Part shown: one piece after another, positions 1 through 11,200 of the stretch | Position numbering within the stretch: position 1 is the first letter of the stretch | How the letters are laid out: the number at the start of each line of letters is the position of its first letter | NCBI GenBank assembly: GCA_964030475.1 | Contig: CAXIPT010000001.1 | Coordinates: 25,155,938-25,219,937, forward strand | DNA from: Tethya wilhelma | Lineage: Eukaryota > Porifera > Demospongiae > Tethyida > Tethyidae | DNA length: 64,000 bases | Reading direction: 5' to 3' | The notes under the pieces: generated by a model | The model's input: the letters and a program-made list of their open reading frames with translations, nothing else | What the model was told of the DNA's origin: nothing | The model's database searches: none | Position numbers and translations under genes: made by a program

Positions 1-1392
1 GGGAGGTGGAACTAACAGAAAATAATAATTATATCTAACATCAGTGCAAATTGTGATGGATGTCTTACTTTCAAGAGTCAGATCCTGAGTGTTGCTGGTC
101 TCAGTGATGGACTGAGGTAGCTGGGTGGAACTAACAGTGACTCTACATCTGTACTGTCCAGCATCAGAGAGACTGAGAGAAGGGAAGGAGAGAGTTGATT
201 GTGTTTCATCTGAGATCACAGTGTTGTCTTTAAACCACTGGTATGTCATGTTGGATGCACTAGGTCCATTGTAAATGACTCCACAAGTCAGAGTGTATGG
301 ACCACCAACAGCAGGAGTGGTTGTAGAGGCAGTGATAGAGACTGACAGGGTGGCTGGAGAGATTGAAAGAGATTTTTCACATCAAGTTTTCATGCAGCAT
401 TATACAGCTTTTCTTGTTACGTATACCTTCACTGATAGCAAGGTTGTATGTTCCTAATCTTGGAATACTGGTAGTGAGATGTAGTGATATTGAGATAACA
501 GTAGCTGTACAGGTGTACTCTCCAGCATCACTTGTTGCTACTGAACTGAAGGTGGCTCTACTAGTGTACCTCTGTAAATTACCTACCCTTCTAGCAATGG
601 AAATGGGAGTGAATGATGCTCCATTTGGTCCACTCCACATTGTGTTCACTGTGACTGTTATACCACTCACTGCAGAACTGAGTTCAACAGTACAAGTCAG
701 AGTGAGAGAGGAGCCAATGAAGATGTTTCCAACAATAGAAGAGGTTACAATCACAGATGTTGGAGGTCCAACTAAAGAAATAAGTATTCCAGTCAAGAAC
801 AGATATGATAAATTATTAGTTGAATACTTTATTACTTTGAAGAGTCAGATCCAGAGTGCTGCTTTCAGTGATGGGTTGTATTAGACTGGCATCAGTGACA
901 GTGACGTCACATCTGTATTGTCCAGCATCAGAGAGACTGAGAGAAGAGAAGAAGAGAGTTGATTGTGTTTCACCAAAGATCACAGCATTATCCCTAAACC
1001 ATAAGAGGGATATGGTGGGAGTGAATCCAATATATCCTCCACGCACATCAAATCCACAAATCAGAGAGTATGGACTACCAACAGTAGGACTGGCTGTTGA
1101 GGGCCTGATGGAGACTGTCACTTCGACTAAAACAAATTGAAACATAATGCTGATCATGAAAGCACAAAACAATAAAGAGAAGAAAAGAGAAAAGGCCTAT
1201 AGGCACTTATATAATTATGGCATTGAAAATGCATGAGCTTAACTGTATACTAACAAGCAGTGAAGCACAGAGTTAATGGTACAATACCAATGGTCACCAT
1301 GACTGTGTCTGACCTTGTCCATCCACCCCTAGAGATTCTGCTACTAAAATCCATCCTACAAGTAATACCAAACTTGACAATGAAGTGGACAT
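1..1392 (-). CDS. Gene A: Ig-repeat cell-surface receptor (5' part only, runs off left edge)
   Basis: Minus-strand gene whose first four exons are visible: signal peptide 1314-1392, Ig 836-1126, Ig 427-771, Ig 69-353, and the first 11 bases of a further Ig exon at 1-11. The signal exon starts at an ATG (1392) and reads a hydrophobic stretch with GWILVAESLGVDGQ before a GT donor. The Ig exons show the usual Cys ... Trp-Phe ... DAGQYRC pattern of V/I-type Ig domains and all are joined in phase 1. The order signal peptide-Ig-Ig-Ig matches the start of genes B-D, so A probably continues left with FN3, a composite cysteine-rich/Ig exon, a transmembrane segment and a tyrosine-rich tail, but that part is outside the window. 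Role by inference: adhesion or recognition receptor at the plasma membrane. Confidence 0.8.
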
Positions 1393-1994
1393 CACTGTTT
1401 GTTGATGATCTTGTATAATCATATAGCTAATAATCAGTGTCTACAATAATAAATATTATAGTAAAGATCTATACGATTTTAAAGTACAGGTTATAAAAAC
1501 TATAATCTTGAACCTGGCAGCTATCAGAGCCTATCACCTTGCACAGTTTTGTAGAAGCTAATGAGCTATCATTGTAAGTTGGATCCACCCGCTTTGAATA
1601 ACCTTAAAACTGGAAAGAACATAAACAACATGTGTATGACACGTGCAGTATAAAAATTACTTATGATTGTATTCATTAGGATTTTGTAGGCCACTTGAGC
1701 AATCATAAGTCAAGGGTGCTCGGACATAGCAAAGCAAAATTATATTATTATAGTAAACACATTACTAACAGTCTGTAGATAATGATATTCATAAACCACT
1801 AACGATATTCATACAAACTGCTACACAGGTCTAAAATTGCATTTTATATGTCTATTTTTGAATTACTTCCTGGTAGGATGTAATATGGAGCTAGTATACT
1901 TTGCACATGGTGTTCTAAAAATAACACGAACAGACTGTCTGAACCTTTTACCAATTAAGTGCTGAGATATGATAAGGTAGGTAGTGAAAAATCA
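1393..1994. other. Intergenic, upstream region of gene A
   Basis: No open frame or repeat of note. The stretch around 1500-1640 shares short blocks with the upstream region of gene B (near 7690-7870), for example the words around 'cttgaac' and 'aacaacatgtgt', so the tandem duplication probably included the promoters. Confidence 0.4.
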
Positions 1995-2214
1995 TACCGT
2001 AAACGTGGAAATATTGGCGGTACATTAAATTTGGCGATTTGGGCAATTGGCTCGTAAATCGGCAAATTTAATGTACCGCCAATATTTCGTCATACATTAT
2101 TTGCATTTAAAGAAGTAAAACTTGCTGCAAAATTTAAAACCGCCAATATTTTGTTGGAGGCAGTTAGACCATAATTGCCAATTAAATTCCCGCCAATATT
2201 TCCACATTTACGAA
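1995..2214. mobile_element. MITE-like inverted-repeat element
   Basis: The left end reads TACCGTAAACGTGGAAATAT and the right end is its near reverse complement (about 2190-2214). Inside lies a second, almost perfect inverted repeat (2008-2088) built on GAAATATTGGCGGTACATTA, so single strands would form a long hairpin. No transposase is present. The TACCGTA-type terminus resembles the two other small elements at 3463 and 57732. Confidence 0.6.
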
Positions 2215-2511
2215 CAAGAACATGCAAAAAGCCTCCGAGAATCTCTAGAGGTGATAGAGAGAAGCGCTCATGCAGAAAAAAATTGGGGAAGAAGAAAAAA
2301 AAAAATAGGCAGAGTCTTGAGCATAATCTATCAAGGCCTAATGAGGAGATTGGAGGAGCTCCTCAGACAAATGTGTCAGGCAGCCAAGGCCATTGGGAAC
2401 ACTGAGCTGGAGAACAAGTTTGCTGAAGGTGAGGTTGTATATACAGACATTGCACTGGGTGAATTTGTTGAAGACAGTATTAACATGAGTAGCGATGAAA
2501 CATCATGTTAA
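2122..2511 (+). CDS. Possible small hypothetical protein or exon
   Basis: Open frame of about 129 codons. Its first 30 codons lie inside the MITE-like element and are unlikely to be native. The second half is acidic/basic and helix-like (RRLEELLRQMCQAAKAIG) and ends in a stop at 2509-2511. I recognise no family, and no splice partner or promoter is evident. It may be the last exon of an otherwise lost gene, or chance. Confidence 0.22.
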   Translation: MLQNLKPPIFCWRQLDHNCQLNSRQYFHIYEQEHAKSLRESLEVIERSAHAEKNWGRRKKKIGRVLSIIYQGLMRRLEELLRQMCQAAKAIGNTELENKFAEGEVVYTDIALGEFVEDSINMSSDETSC

Positions 2512-2808
2512 CTTTGCTGTCTCTTTCACTGTTGTGTTGTGCTAGGTATTGTGAAGATCAAGAGAGATATTGTGTTTGCAGCAAGTTTGTATTTATAGAA
2601 CAAAATGTTTTGAAAACTTTCACAACAAATTCTCTTTTACCAACAAACAATTATCATTATTCAGCTAACCAGCAGCTTTGTGTTGTATACAAAATGACTT
2701 TGTATAGATACAGTACAATACATGTTTCTTTGTTATTACTATACCACAGCAATCTCTATATATGCATAACTATAATAATTGCTAGAATCTACAATAATTA
2801 TCTGTGCA

Positions 2809-5800
2809 TTATGACATCTCTTCATAGGTATACTCTTCTTGTGTGCCATTTGTATCAGTCTGAGCATGCTCAGTAGTAGAAAGTGCCACACCCCTCTGTG
2901 AATTGGTGTGAGCACGGTCAGTAGAGAGTGCCACGCCTCTCTGAGTCACACCTCTCCCTCTTTCAACAATCTCATCGTACATGGTGCTTGCTGTCAAACC
3001 ACGTCGATCATTGTCAGATCCTACAGCAACTACATTAACGTAACCCCTCTGTGTGTTCTGGCCTTGTGATTGCTGTGTTTGTTCACTGCCACCTGCTTCA
3101 ACTGATCCAGCTACGTTTGCATACCTCCCTTGTATGTTTTGGCCTTGTAATTGCTGTGGTTGTCCACGACCAGCAGCTCCAACGGATCCAGCGACATAAT
3201 CATAGCTACTGTTTGTGTTTTGTCCTTGTTGTGTGGACTGTTCATCACTGTTATGATCACCAATCTCTGCATATACAGAAGATACTGTTAACTCCTGAGT
3301 ACCGCTGTTTCGTATGTCGTAGTATGCTCTGCATGTATACATAGTGTCAATGTTGGTGCTAGCTTCCATGGACGATCGATTGCTCTGCTTTGAACTCCAA
3401 CTGCAATTGAAGATAATAGTACATTTAAAATTATTGAGTGATCTTCAAAGATTCAAATTAATTACCGTATAGCGGGTAAATTTGGCGGGCTTAAAATTTG
3501 GCGAATTCCCATTTTGGGATTATTGGCGATTTTTAATTCGGCGATTCAATTCCGTACGCTGCATACTTTATATGGGCGCACGTGCGTATTAGACTGTTTG
3601 GCGATTTTTAATTTGGCGATTTGAAGAATATATAATTCGCCAATTCGCCAAATTTAATTCTCGCCAAGTTTACCCGCTATACAGTAAGTACTATGTCAAA
3701 TGAAAACCTGTAATTATTAAAACATAGCCTTAATAAATAATTTCTTTGTATATTAAAATCACCAAAGGTCAACCTGCACATGCAGCTAGCATCTTTCCAT
3801 AAAACATGACAAGATGCTGTTTTATTTCAGTATACATGTTTCCTCTTAATAAGAATTATTATTGTTTCAGTGAAAATTAAGTGTCACCGGTCCATATGAC
3901 AAAAACCTGATCTTACTTTTGCAGGTTTTTCAGATGTCGCTTCTGACGTTTTCGTTTACGTCGTATGAAAAGAATTATAAAAATCACTGCTCCACTGCTG
4001 AGAAGGAGGACAAGGATTACTATGATGATTGCCATTGCTATTATTGGTCCAGAGATACCACCTGTACCTGCATGTATGATGTAATGTCGATTTTTAATGC
4101 AAAATGACTAAAATTTTACCAAAGATCAGATTGTAAAAGCTTAAGAGCAAAGTACGTACCTGATGCAGCAGGAAGATCTGTATGAAAAAGAAAAAGGGCA
4201 GTGAATTAACACAATCAAATATGTAGTATACTAATTAATTAACACTATAGTCAGATTATTATGCTATATAGCTGTGATGATCTTTTGACTAACCTTTTGT
4301 GAAGAATGTCATCTCTGTGCTTGAATTTGATGAGAAGTCATTTGTTGCTCTGACAATGTACCTGTATCTAGTGGCTGGCATCAAGCCAGTCAGATTCACC
4401 TCATACTTCTGCACTCCTGGTTGGCTCTGTTGGGCCATGCTAGTGTTTTCGTTTGTACTGTCGATTCCATACAACACCTCATAGGTCTCCTCAGTAGAGG
4501 CTAGAACAGGAACTGTCCATGAAATTTTAGCTGACTCAGCAGACACATTGCTTGATGCAACATCTTGAGGTGGAAAGGGCTCATTTCGAACTGTAAAACA
4601 CATAAAGCTAAAGGATCAAACAAATTTTGTCACCCATGCAATGCATGCCAAATTCCAACTGGCTAGCTTAGAAGCTCCTGGCTAACTGATGATACTTACT
4701 TGCAATTTGTATAGTCACACTTTGAATGACTGTTCCATTAGGTCTGCTGGTTCTGATGCTACACAAGTATCGTGTATTGTTTACACTCTGGTCCACTGGG
4801 TTAATGTTGAGTGAAAGTGATTGCTGTCCCGAATTGCTAGCCACTAGCACTCCATTGTCACCATTCACCCATTTTATTCTCTCCACCTCCAAATCACTTG
4901 AGCATTCAATAGAAGCTGAACTACCAAGAACCAATGGCCGCTCATGTCCAGAGATTTGAATGGCTGTTTGACAGTTATAAAAAGAAAGTGTATAATCTGA
5001 GATATATAGAGGTGCAATGGGCTTACCTTGAATGGAAATACTACTGTCTGTGTTTCCTCTTGAGTTGCTGACAGTGCAGGTGAAGACACCAACATAGTCA
5101 TCCAGCGTGTTGCTGTTGATAGCTAGAGTATTTTGGTATTGTCCCAGTTCTGAATCCAGTATTCTCTGTTCTTGAATGTTGGTTATTTGAATGCCATTCT
5201 TCCTCCAAGAGACAGTGGTAGCAGGACCACCAGTAGAGGTACAGGTCAAAGTGAGGCTGGATCGATCATAGACTAGGTCAGTGATGGAGGGAGAGCCAGA
5301 GGTCACAGAGTACACTCCAACATAAAGTTGTTGATTAATTCCATTTGCATCAGGTACCTCACAGCGGAAGACTCCAGCTGTTTGAGCATTATTCCTCCGT
5401 TGAAGACGAACATGACTGGGACCTCTACCTCTGTAGATGGAATGACCAGAGGCACCAATGCTGACTGTGGTTTCATTAGGAAAGGCCCACTGTCCAACAG
5501 CACCAGTCCCTAAAGGTGTGTCTGAATCTCGGCAACAATCAGTATTTTCTGTGAGACAGAACAGAGCAGCAGTGCCTTCACCAATCTCATCCAGTGTCAC
5601 AATGCTGTTGTTACCATAGAGCACACCATTGAGAAGGAAACCAGCACCTATAGATACGTGCATTGTCGATAAAACCAATAAACTTCAAGATAACACACAC
5701 ATGCATGCACAAAGCCATAGCTAAGTTAGCTTCATATGATCAAAGAGTATATATATGTGTGTATCTAGCCAATATGCCTTACTTGAAGGGGTGTTAGTTT

Positions 5801-7654
5801 GTCCCAAAATCATCTCATAAGGTCCAGTGCCACTCCCACTGACTGCTGCTACCTCAAATGTATAGTTTGTACGAGGGATGAGTCCATTGGCAGTGAATAC
5901 CCTGTTACTAGCTCCAACCAGACTAGCTGTCATTCCTTCGACTCTCACAGAATAGAACGTTATCACACCACTTCGTTCAAGGCACTCAACTTCATCCCAC
6001 TGGATTTGGATGGAGGTTAATCTGGCAGAGGTCACTGCGAGGGACTGAGGAGGTCCACTTGGAGCTAAGAGGGACAACAATATCATAATTGTGAAAGAAT
6101 TAACAACTGTACAGATAAGAATCATGAAAATTAATATCATTGGAAAAAAATTCTGGGACTAGTTGGCTTCGAACTCAGGCCTAGGCCTTTTGAATTCTAT
6201 AGTCAAAAGCTCTTACCACTGAGCTACTATAGAACTCATGGGCATAGTCTACATGACCTTGTGATGATAAGAACCACTATGACAAAGATTATGTTTATCT
6301 ACGGGACTTATAATAATTATATGCATGCCAATGCATGGTTATAGACCAACAAGGCTTATCATACCTGATGCTAATGTTTCTACAACCATTGATGCTTCCA
6401 TACTTCTACCAGCTGTGTTCATAGCAGTGACTATAATCCTATAGCTTGAAAACTCCTCAAGGTTCATAAAAGTGTGCTCTCTTCTGCTACCATCAATGAA
6501 CCTGTTGGCAGTGCTACCAGCAGGAGGTACACACGGCCCTTGGTACGAGTACGCAACCTCATACATCTCCACAACCTCTCCCTGTGGTTGGCTCCAAGTG
6601 ATGGTGATGGATGTGGACTGAGGAGTGGCAGTGATAATGGTAGGAGAGGAGGGGGGAGGGACTGTAGAATAGGTAGGAGAAAAGATCAACAGTTTCATAT
6701 GTATTAGTAATACTTTCATTCATTTTAGCATACCAATGGTAAGAGTGTATGTTCCTAATATTGGGGGATCACTATCAGTGAGGTAAGGAGATGTTGAACT
6801 GACAGTAGCTCTACAGGTGTATTCTCCAGCATCTGTTGTTTCTACTGAGTCGAAGGTAGCTGTACTTGTGTAGGTTGAACCACTTAATAGTGTAGCAGCA
6901 TTGGGTGAAAATCGTGCTTCAGGTGGTCCTCTCCATACTGCAAATACCAATATACTGCTCAGAGTAGAACTGAGTACAACAGTACAAGTCAGAGTGTGAG
7001 AGGAGCCAGTGAAAATGTTTCCAGCAATAGCAGAGGTTACAGTTACCGATGTAGGAGGTGGAACTGGAGAAAGTGATAATTATAAGACATTATACTTTTG
7101 TAAATTTACATGTGCAGATTGTGGCTTGATGATATGATGGTTTAAGTTTAACTTACTTTGAAGAGTTAGAGTGTGAGTTGGGCTAAATCGATCAATAGGT
7201 TCTGGTAGTTGATCAGAAAAGACAGTGACCTCACATCTGTACTGTCCAGCATCAGAGATTCTGAGAGATGAGAAGGAGAGAGTTGATCCTGTTTCTCTTA
7301 AGGTGAGAATGTCCTTATACCACAGGTAGGCTATGTTAGTAACAAGTCCTCCAGTGACAGTGGCCGTACAAGTCAGAGTGTATGAACCACCGACAGCAGG
7401 ACTGGTTGTTGAGGCAGTGAGGGAGACTGACACTGAGACTGAGATTGAATGAAACACGCAAATCAACATTAATGTTTGTGAGCAAGCAAGCAAGATACAA
7501 AATTTCAAAGTAGGAGAAAGATTCGATTTAGAGATTGAGATTATTGAATTGACTGACCTTGTCCATTCACTCCTAGTGGCTGTACTACTAACACCCATCC
7601 TACAATGGTAACTAACACAAAACTTGACAATGGGCTAGAAGTAAAAAGATGCAT
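2809..7654 (-). CDS. Gene B: Ig/FN3 receptor with tyrosine-motif cytoplasmic tail
   Basis: Eleven exons, all in frame: 7558-7654 signal peptide (ends GVNGQ), 7157-7438 Ig, 6734-7063 Ig, 6365-6661 FN3, 5783-6064 FN3, 5027-5647 cysteine-rich module plus Ig, 4700-4963 Ig, 4294-4590 FN3, 4160-4177 an 18-base linker exon (DLPAAS), 3917-4067 transmembrane helix followed by RRKRKRQKR, 2809-3400 tail. The tail carries YAEI (within SVYAEI, an ITIM-type match), YDYV, YANV, YVNV, YDEI and a terminal YEEM. It is Gln/Gly-rich with repeated QSQGQNTQ-like segments, one per tyrosine. Family knowledge: such tails bind SH2 adaptors or phosphatases after phosphorylation. The ligand is unknown. Same architecture as gene D. 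The start ATG precedes a clear hydrophobic core. Confidence 0.88.
3463..3686. mobile_element. TA-flanked MITE in the last intron of gene B
   Basis: 224-base element with terminal inverted repeats: left TACCGTATAGCGGGTAAA, right the reverse complement of TACTGTATAGCGGGTAAA. The outermost TA on each side fits a Tc1/mariner-type TA target duplication. The interior is made of TTGGCGATT / AATCGCCAA words that also pair. It sits between the transmembrane and tail exons, so it does not touch coding sequence. Confidence 0.75.
6136..6246 (-). repeat. tRNA-derived SINE-like repeat, family 1, copy 1
   Basis: On the minus strand it shows an A-box-like TAGCTCAGTGGTAAGAGC and a B-box-like GAGTTCGAAGCC separated by an anticodon-arm-like hairpin, followed by a T-rich tail ending in CCAATGAT. 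A second copy with the same head and tail lies at 44467-44572. It lies in the intron between two FN3 exons of gene B. The arms do not fold into a good tRNA, so a functional tRNA gene is unlikely. Confidence 0.55.
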
Positions 7655-8208
7655 CACTGAGTCTATTATAGCTGATGGCTAATAAAGTCTTGAACTGGGC
7701 TGCACAATCAGTATCATGCAGCTAGTGAATATCATCTGCATATGTAGGCTTGGTTCCCTCCCCTATACCCAGCTTGTTTGGGATACATGCTTGGTCATGA
7801 ATAATATAAACACAACTCTATTTTTGGATCAACTCATCATGAATACCCTTAAAACTTGCATGATCATGAACAACATGTGTGGAAGTATGTATGAATTTAT
7901 TCATTATAGGATATACATTACAGTAACTGTTATAGCTTTTTTTTTACAATTACAGCTTTATCATGATAAAGCTGTATAATTTTGTATATTATAGTAGTCA
8001 AGGTGCATGTGGCAAGTATTAAGAAATTTAAATTTTTACTTTCTAGTTCGGATAAGTAGGCATACAATAAAAAGAATTATATAAGATAAACATAACTGTA
8101 TCGTGCAAATAGCTATACCATTTCTATAGTTTCCACTAAATTTTACACTCAAATAGTGAGGCCATAGCACATCAAAGTGCACTAAATAAGCTAGCATGAG
8201 TATAAAAC
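7655..8208. other. Intergenic between genes C and B
   Basis: No convincing gene. It holds the upstream region of B and the 3' flank of C. A related but shortened version of this interval occurs at 23640-23882. Confidence 0.5.
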
Positions 8209-11200
8209 TTATGACATTGTGCTATGTATCGTAATTTGTTCATAAGTACCCTCTTGTGACTTCTGAGCATGCTCGGTGGGGAAAACTACACTTCCTTGAA
8301 TTCCTGCACCCATACCATTCCCTTGAATTCCTGCACCCATACCATTCCCCGCCACTCTCGTAGGTGAACCACTATAGCTGTGAGTCCAAGACTCCCGCCA
8401 TCTCCCCCTCGGCTGGACCTCATCATACTCCAGTGTCTCATCGTCCTGCGTTAAAGTTTCAGCTGGGTTAACAGGTCCACCTCTCTGGCCACCGATAGGT
8501 TCACTAACGTACTCCCTTTCATTGGATTGATCTCTAGCAACTTCATCGTATACAGCTGCTAATTCCATCTCTTCTTGAGTCACTTGATTCTGGTTAGTTT
8601 GCTCATTGTTCTCCTTCATTACTAGATATGCTTCACATGTTGCAGTATCAATATTGTCAAATCCTTCAACTCCCATAGCGTTATTCCAAGTTACAGTCTC
8701 ACATGGATTACTGTAAGTGAACAAACCATAACAGTAACTAACATGCACCAATACAGTATGTGATATAGTACACATGCACTGAATTTCGACCTACTTCAAC
8801 GAATAACTTCGCTTCTGTTTCAGTCGTAAGTAAAGCACAATGTTTAGTGCCCCACCAATGAAGAGTAGAAGGAGAAGAAGTACAATCACTGCTACAGTCC
8901 CTCCAATAATTGCAGTATTGCCTATTGGGATGAGAAAATAATTAAGACAGCAGTAAAATTACAAATTTCAGTATCCATGCATTTTTAGAAGTTAACCAGA
9001 CAAAAATCACCATACATACTTGGTCCTCCTGAACTTGCTGTTGTAGGTGGCTCAATCTTGGCTGCATAGAATATCATTATACATAATTATTATAAGTAAA
9101 TTCATGACTGTAGGATAATATATCAGGAATTGTTTGAACTAACCATTTGTCAAGAAAGTCTTCTCTACGCTTGAATTTGATGAGTAGTGATTTGTTGCTC
9201 TGACAATGTACCTGTATCTAGTGGCTGGCATCAAACCAGCCAGATACACCTCATATTGCTGTACTCCTGACTGGCTCTGTTGGGCCATGCTATCAAATTC
9301 ATTGAAGCTGTTCACTCCATAAAACACCTCATAGGTCTCTCTACTGGAGGCTAGCACAGGAACTGTCCATGATATTTTAACTGACTCAGTAGACACATTG
9401 CTTGATGCAATGTCTTGAGGTGGAAATGGCTCATTTCGAACTGTTAAATTATAACAATTGAAAAGTCAAGTTAATATATTGCATAGCATGGTGTACTGAG
9501 TTCTAAAGCATAATGTCATCATGTATATACTCACTTGCAACTTGTAGAGTCACACTTTCCAATATTGTTACATTAGGCCTGGTAGTTGTGATGCTACACA
9601 AGTATAGTGCATCATTTAAACTCTGGTCCACTGGGTCAATGTTGAGTGAAAGTGATTGCTGTCCAGAATTGCTAGCCACTAGCACTCCACTGTCACCATT
9701 CACCCATTCTATTCTCTCCACCTCCAAATCACTGGAGCAGATGATAGAAGCTAAACTTCCAACAACCAAAGGTTGCTCATGTCCAGAGATTTGAATATCT
9801 GCATAGAGGTGTAGTATAGTCACTTTAAAGGGCATTTCATCAATACATTATTATTACCTTACCTTGAATGAAAATGCTGTTGTCTGTACTTCCTCTTAAA
9901 TTGCTGATAGAGCAAGTAAAATTGCCCACATAATCATCCAGGGTGTTGCTGTTGATAGCCAAGGTATTTTGGTATTTTCCAAGTTGTGGATCTAAAATTC
10001 TTTGTTCTTGAATTTTGGTCTCATCCATTGGTATTTGTGTGCCATTGCGAGTCCAAATAACATTGGTAGCAGGACCACCAGTAGAGGTACATGTTAGTAT
10101 GCTACTTGAACGATCATAAGTTAAGTCAGTGATGGAGGGAGAGCCAGAGGTCACAGGGTACAGTCCAGTACAAAGTTGTTCGTTTGAATCATTTGCATCA
10201 GGTATTTCACAGCAGAAGATTCCAGAAGTTTGAGCATTGTTTCTGCGTTGAAGATGAACATGACTGAGACCCCTGCCTTGATAAATGTCATCACCAGAGG
10301 CATTATTGTTGACTGTATTTCCATTAGGAAAAATCCACTGTCCAACAGCACCAAATCCTGGAGGCGTGTCTGAATCTCGACAACAGTCAACTATGTTTGT
10401 GAGACAGAACAGAGCAGAACTGTCTTCACCAATCTCATCCAGTGTCACAATGCTGTTGTTACCATAGAGCACACCATTGAGAAGTAAACTAACATCTGCA
10501 TGTGAGCATAAAGAAACATAATAACCAGTTTAAGCTTCATACTGATGCACTTTAAAGTATCCGTTCATGACAAACAACTCACTCGTTGAAACTAGCGTCT
10601 CTGTAGGACTAGTCATCCCATAAGGTCCGGTGCCATTCTCACTGACAGCTGCTACTTCAAGTATATAAGCAGCATGGGGTATCAGTCCATTAGCTGCGAA
10701 TGTCCGATTACTAGCTCCAGTCACATTAGCCATCATTTCTCCATATCTCACTGAGTAACCTGTTATCACACTGTTTTGATCAATACACTCAACTTCATCC
10801 CATGCAATGGCAATGGAGAATTGAGTGGCAGAGGTCACTCTGAGATTCTGAGGAGGTTCGCTTGGAGCTGCATAAATAGAATTAAGTATTTAAAAACTGG
10901 CACACTGATCTTGTTGTCTATTATACCTGATGCTAATGTTGTCACTCTCATGGTGGCAGGTTGACTGCTACCTGCACTATTGACAGCAGTGACAGTGACA
11001 GTGTACTCGCTGAACTCCTCAAGGTTTGTGACAGTGTATTGTCTTGTATTACCACTGAGCATAATGGGAGAAGGAGGTGTAGTAGGTACTTCAGAGCACA
11101 CTCCACCGTAGGAATAGGAAATCTGATAGTTTTCAACGATATCAACGGTTGATTGTGTCCAAGAGATAGCAATGGTTGTTGTCCCTGGAGTGGCACCACT

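Noticed and set aside
2175..3344. Plus-strand frames opposite the gene B tail
   Set aside because: The minus-strand exon has the tyrosine motifs, stop and splice acceptor; the plus-strand frames are shadows.
6138..6246. tRNA gene on the minus strand
   Set aside because: A and B boxes are present but the acceptor and T stems do not pair, and a repeated copy with the same tail exists, so a SINE-like repeat fits better.
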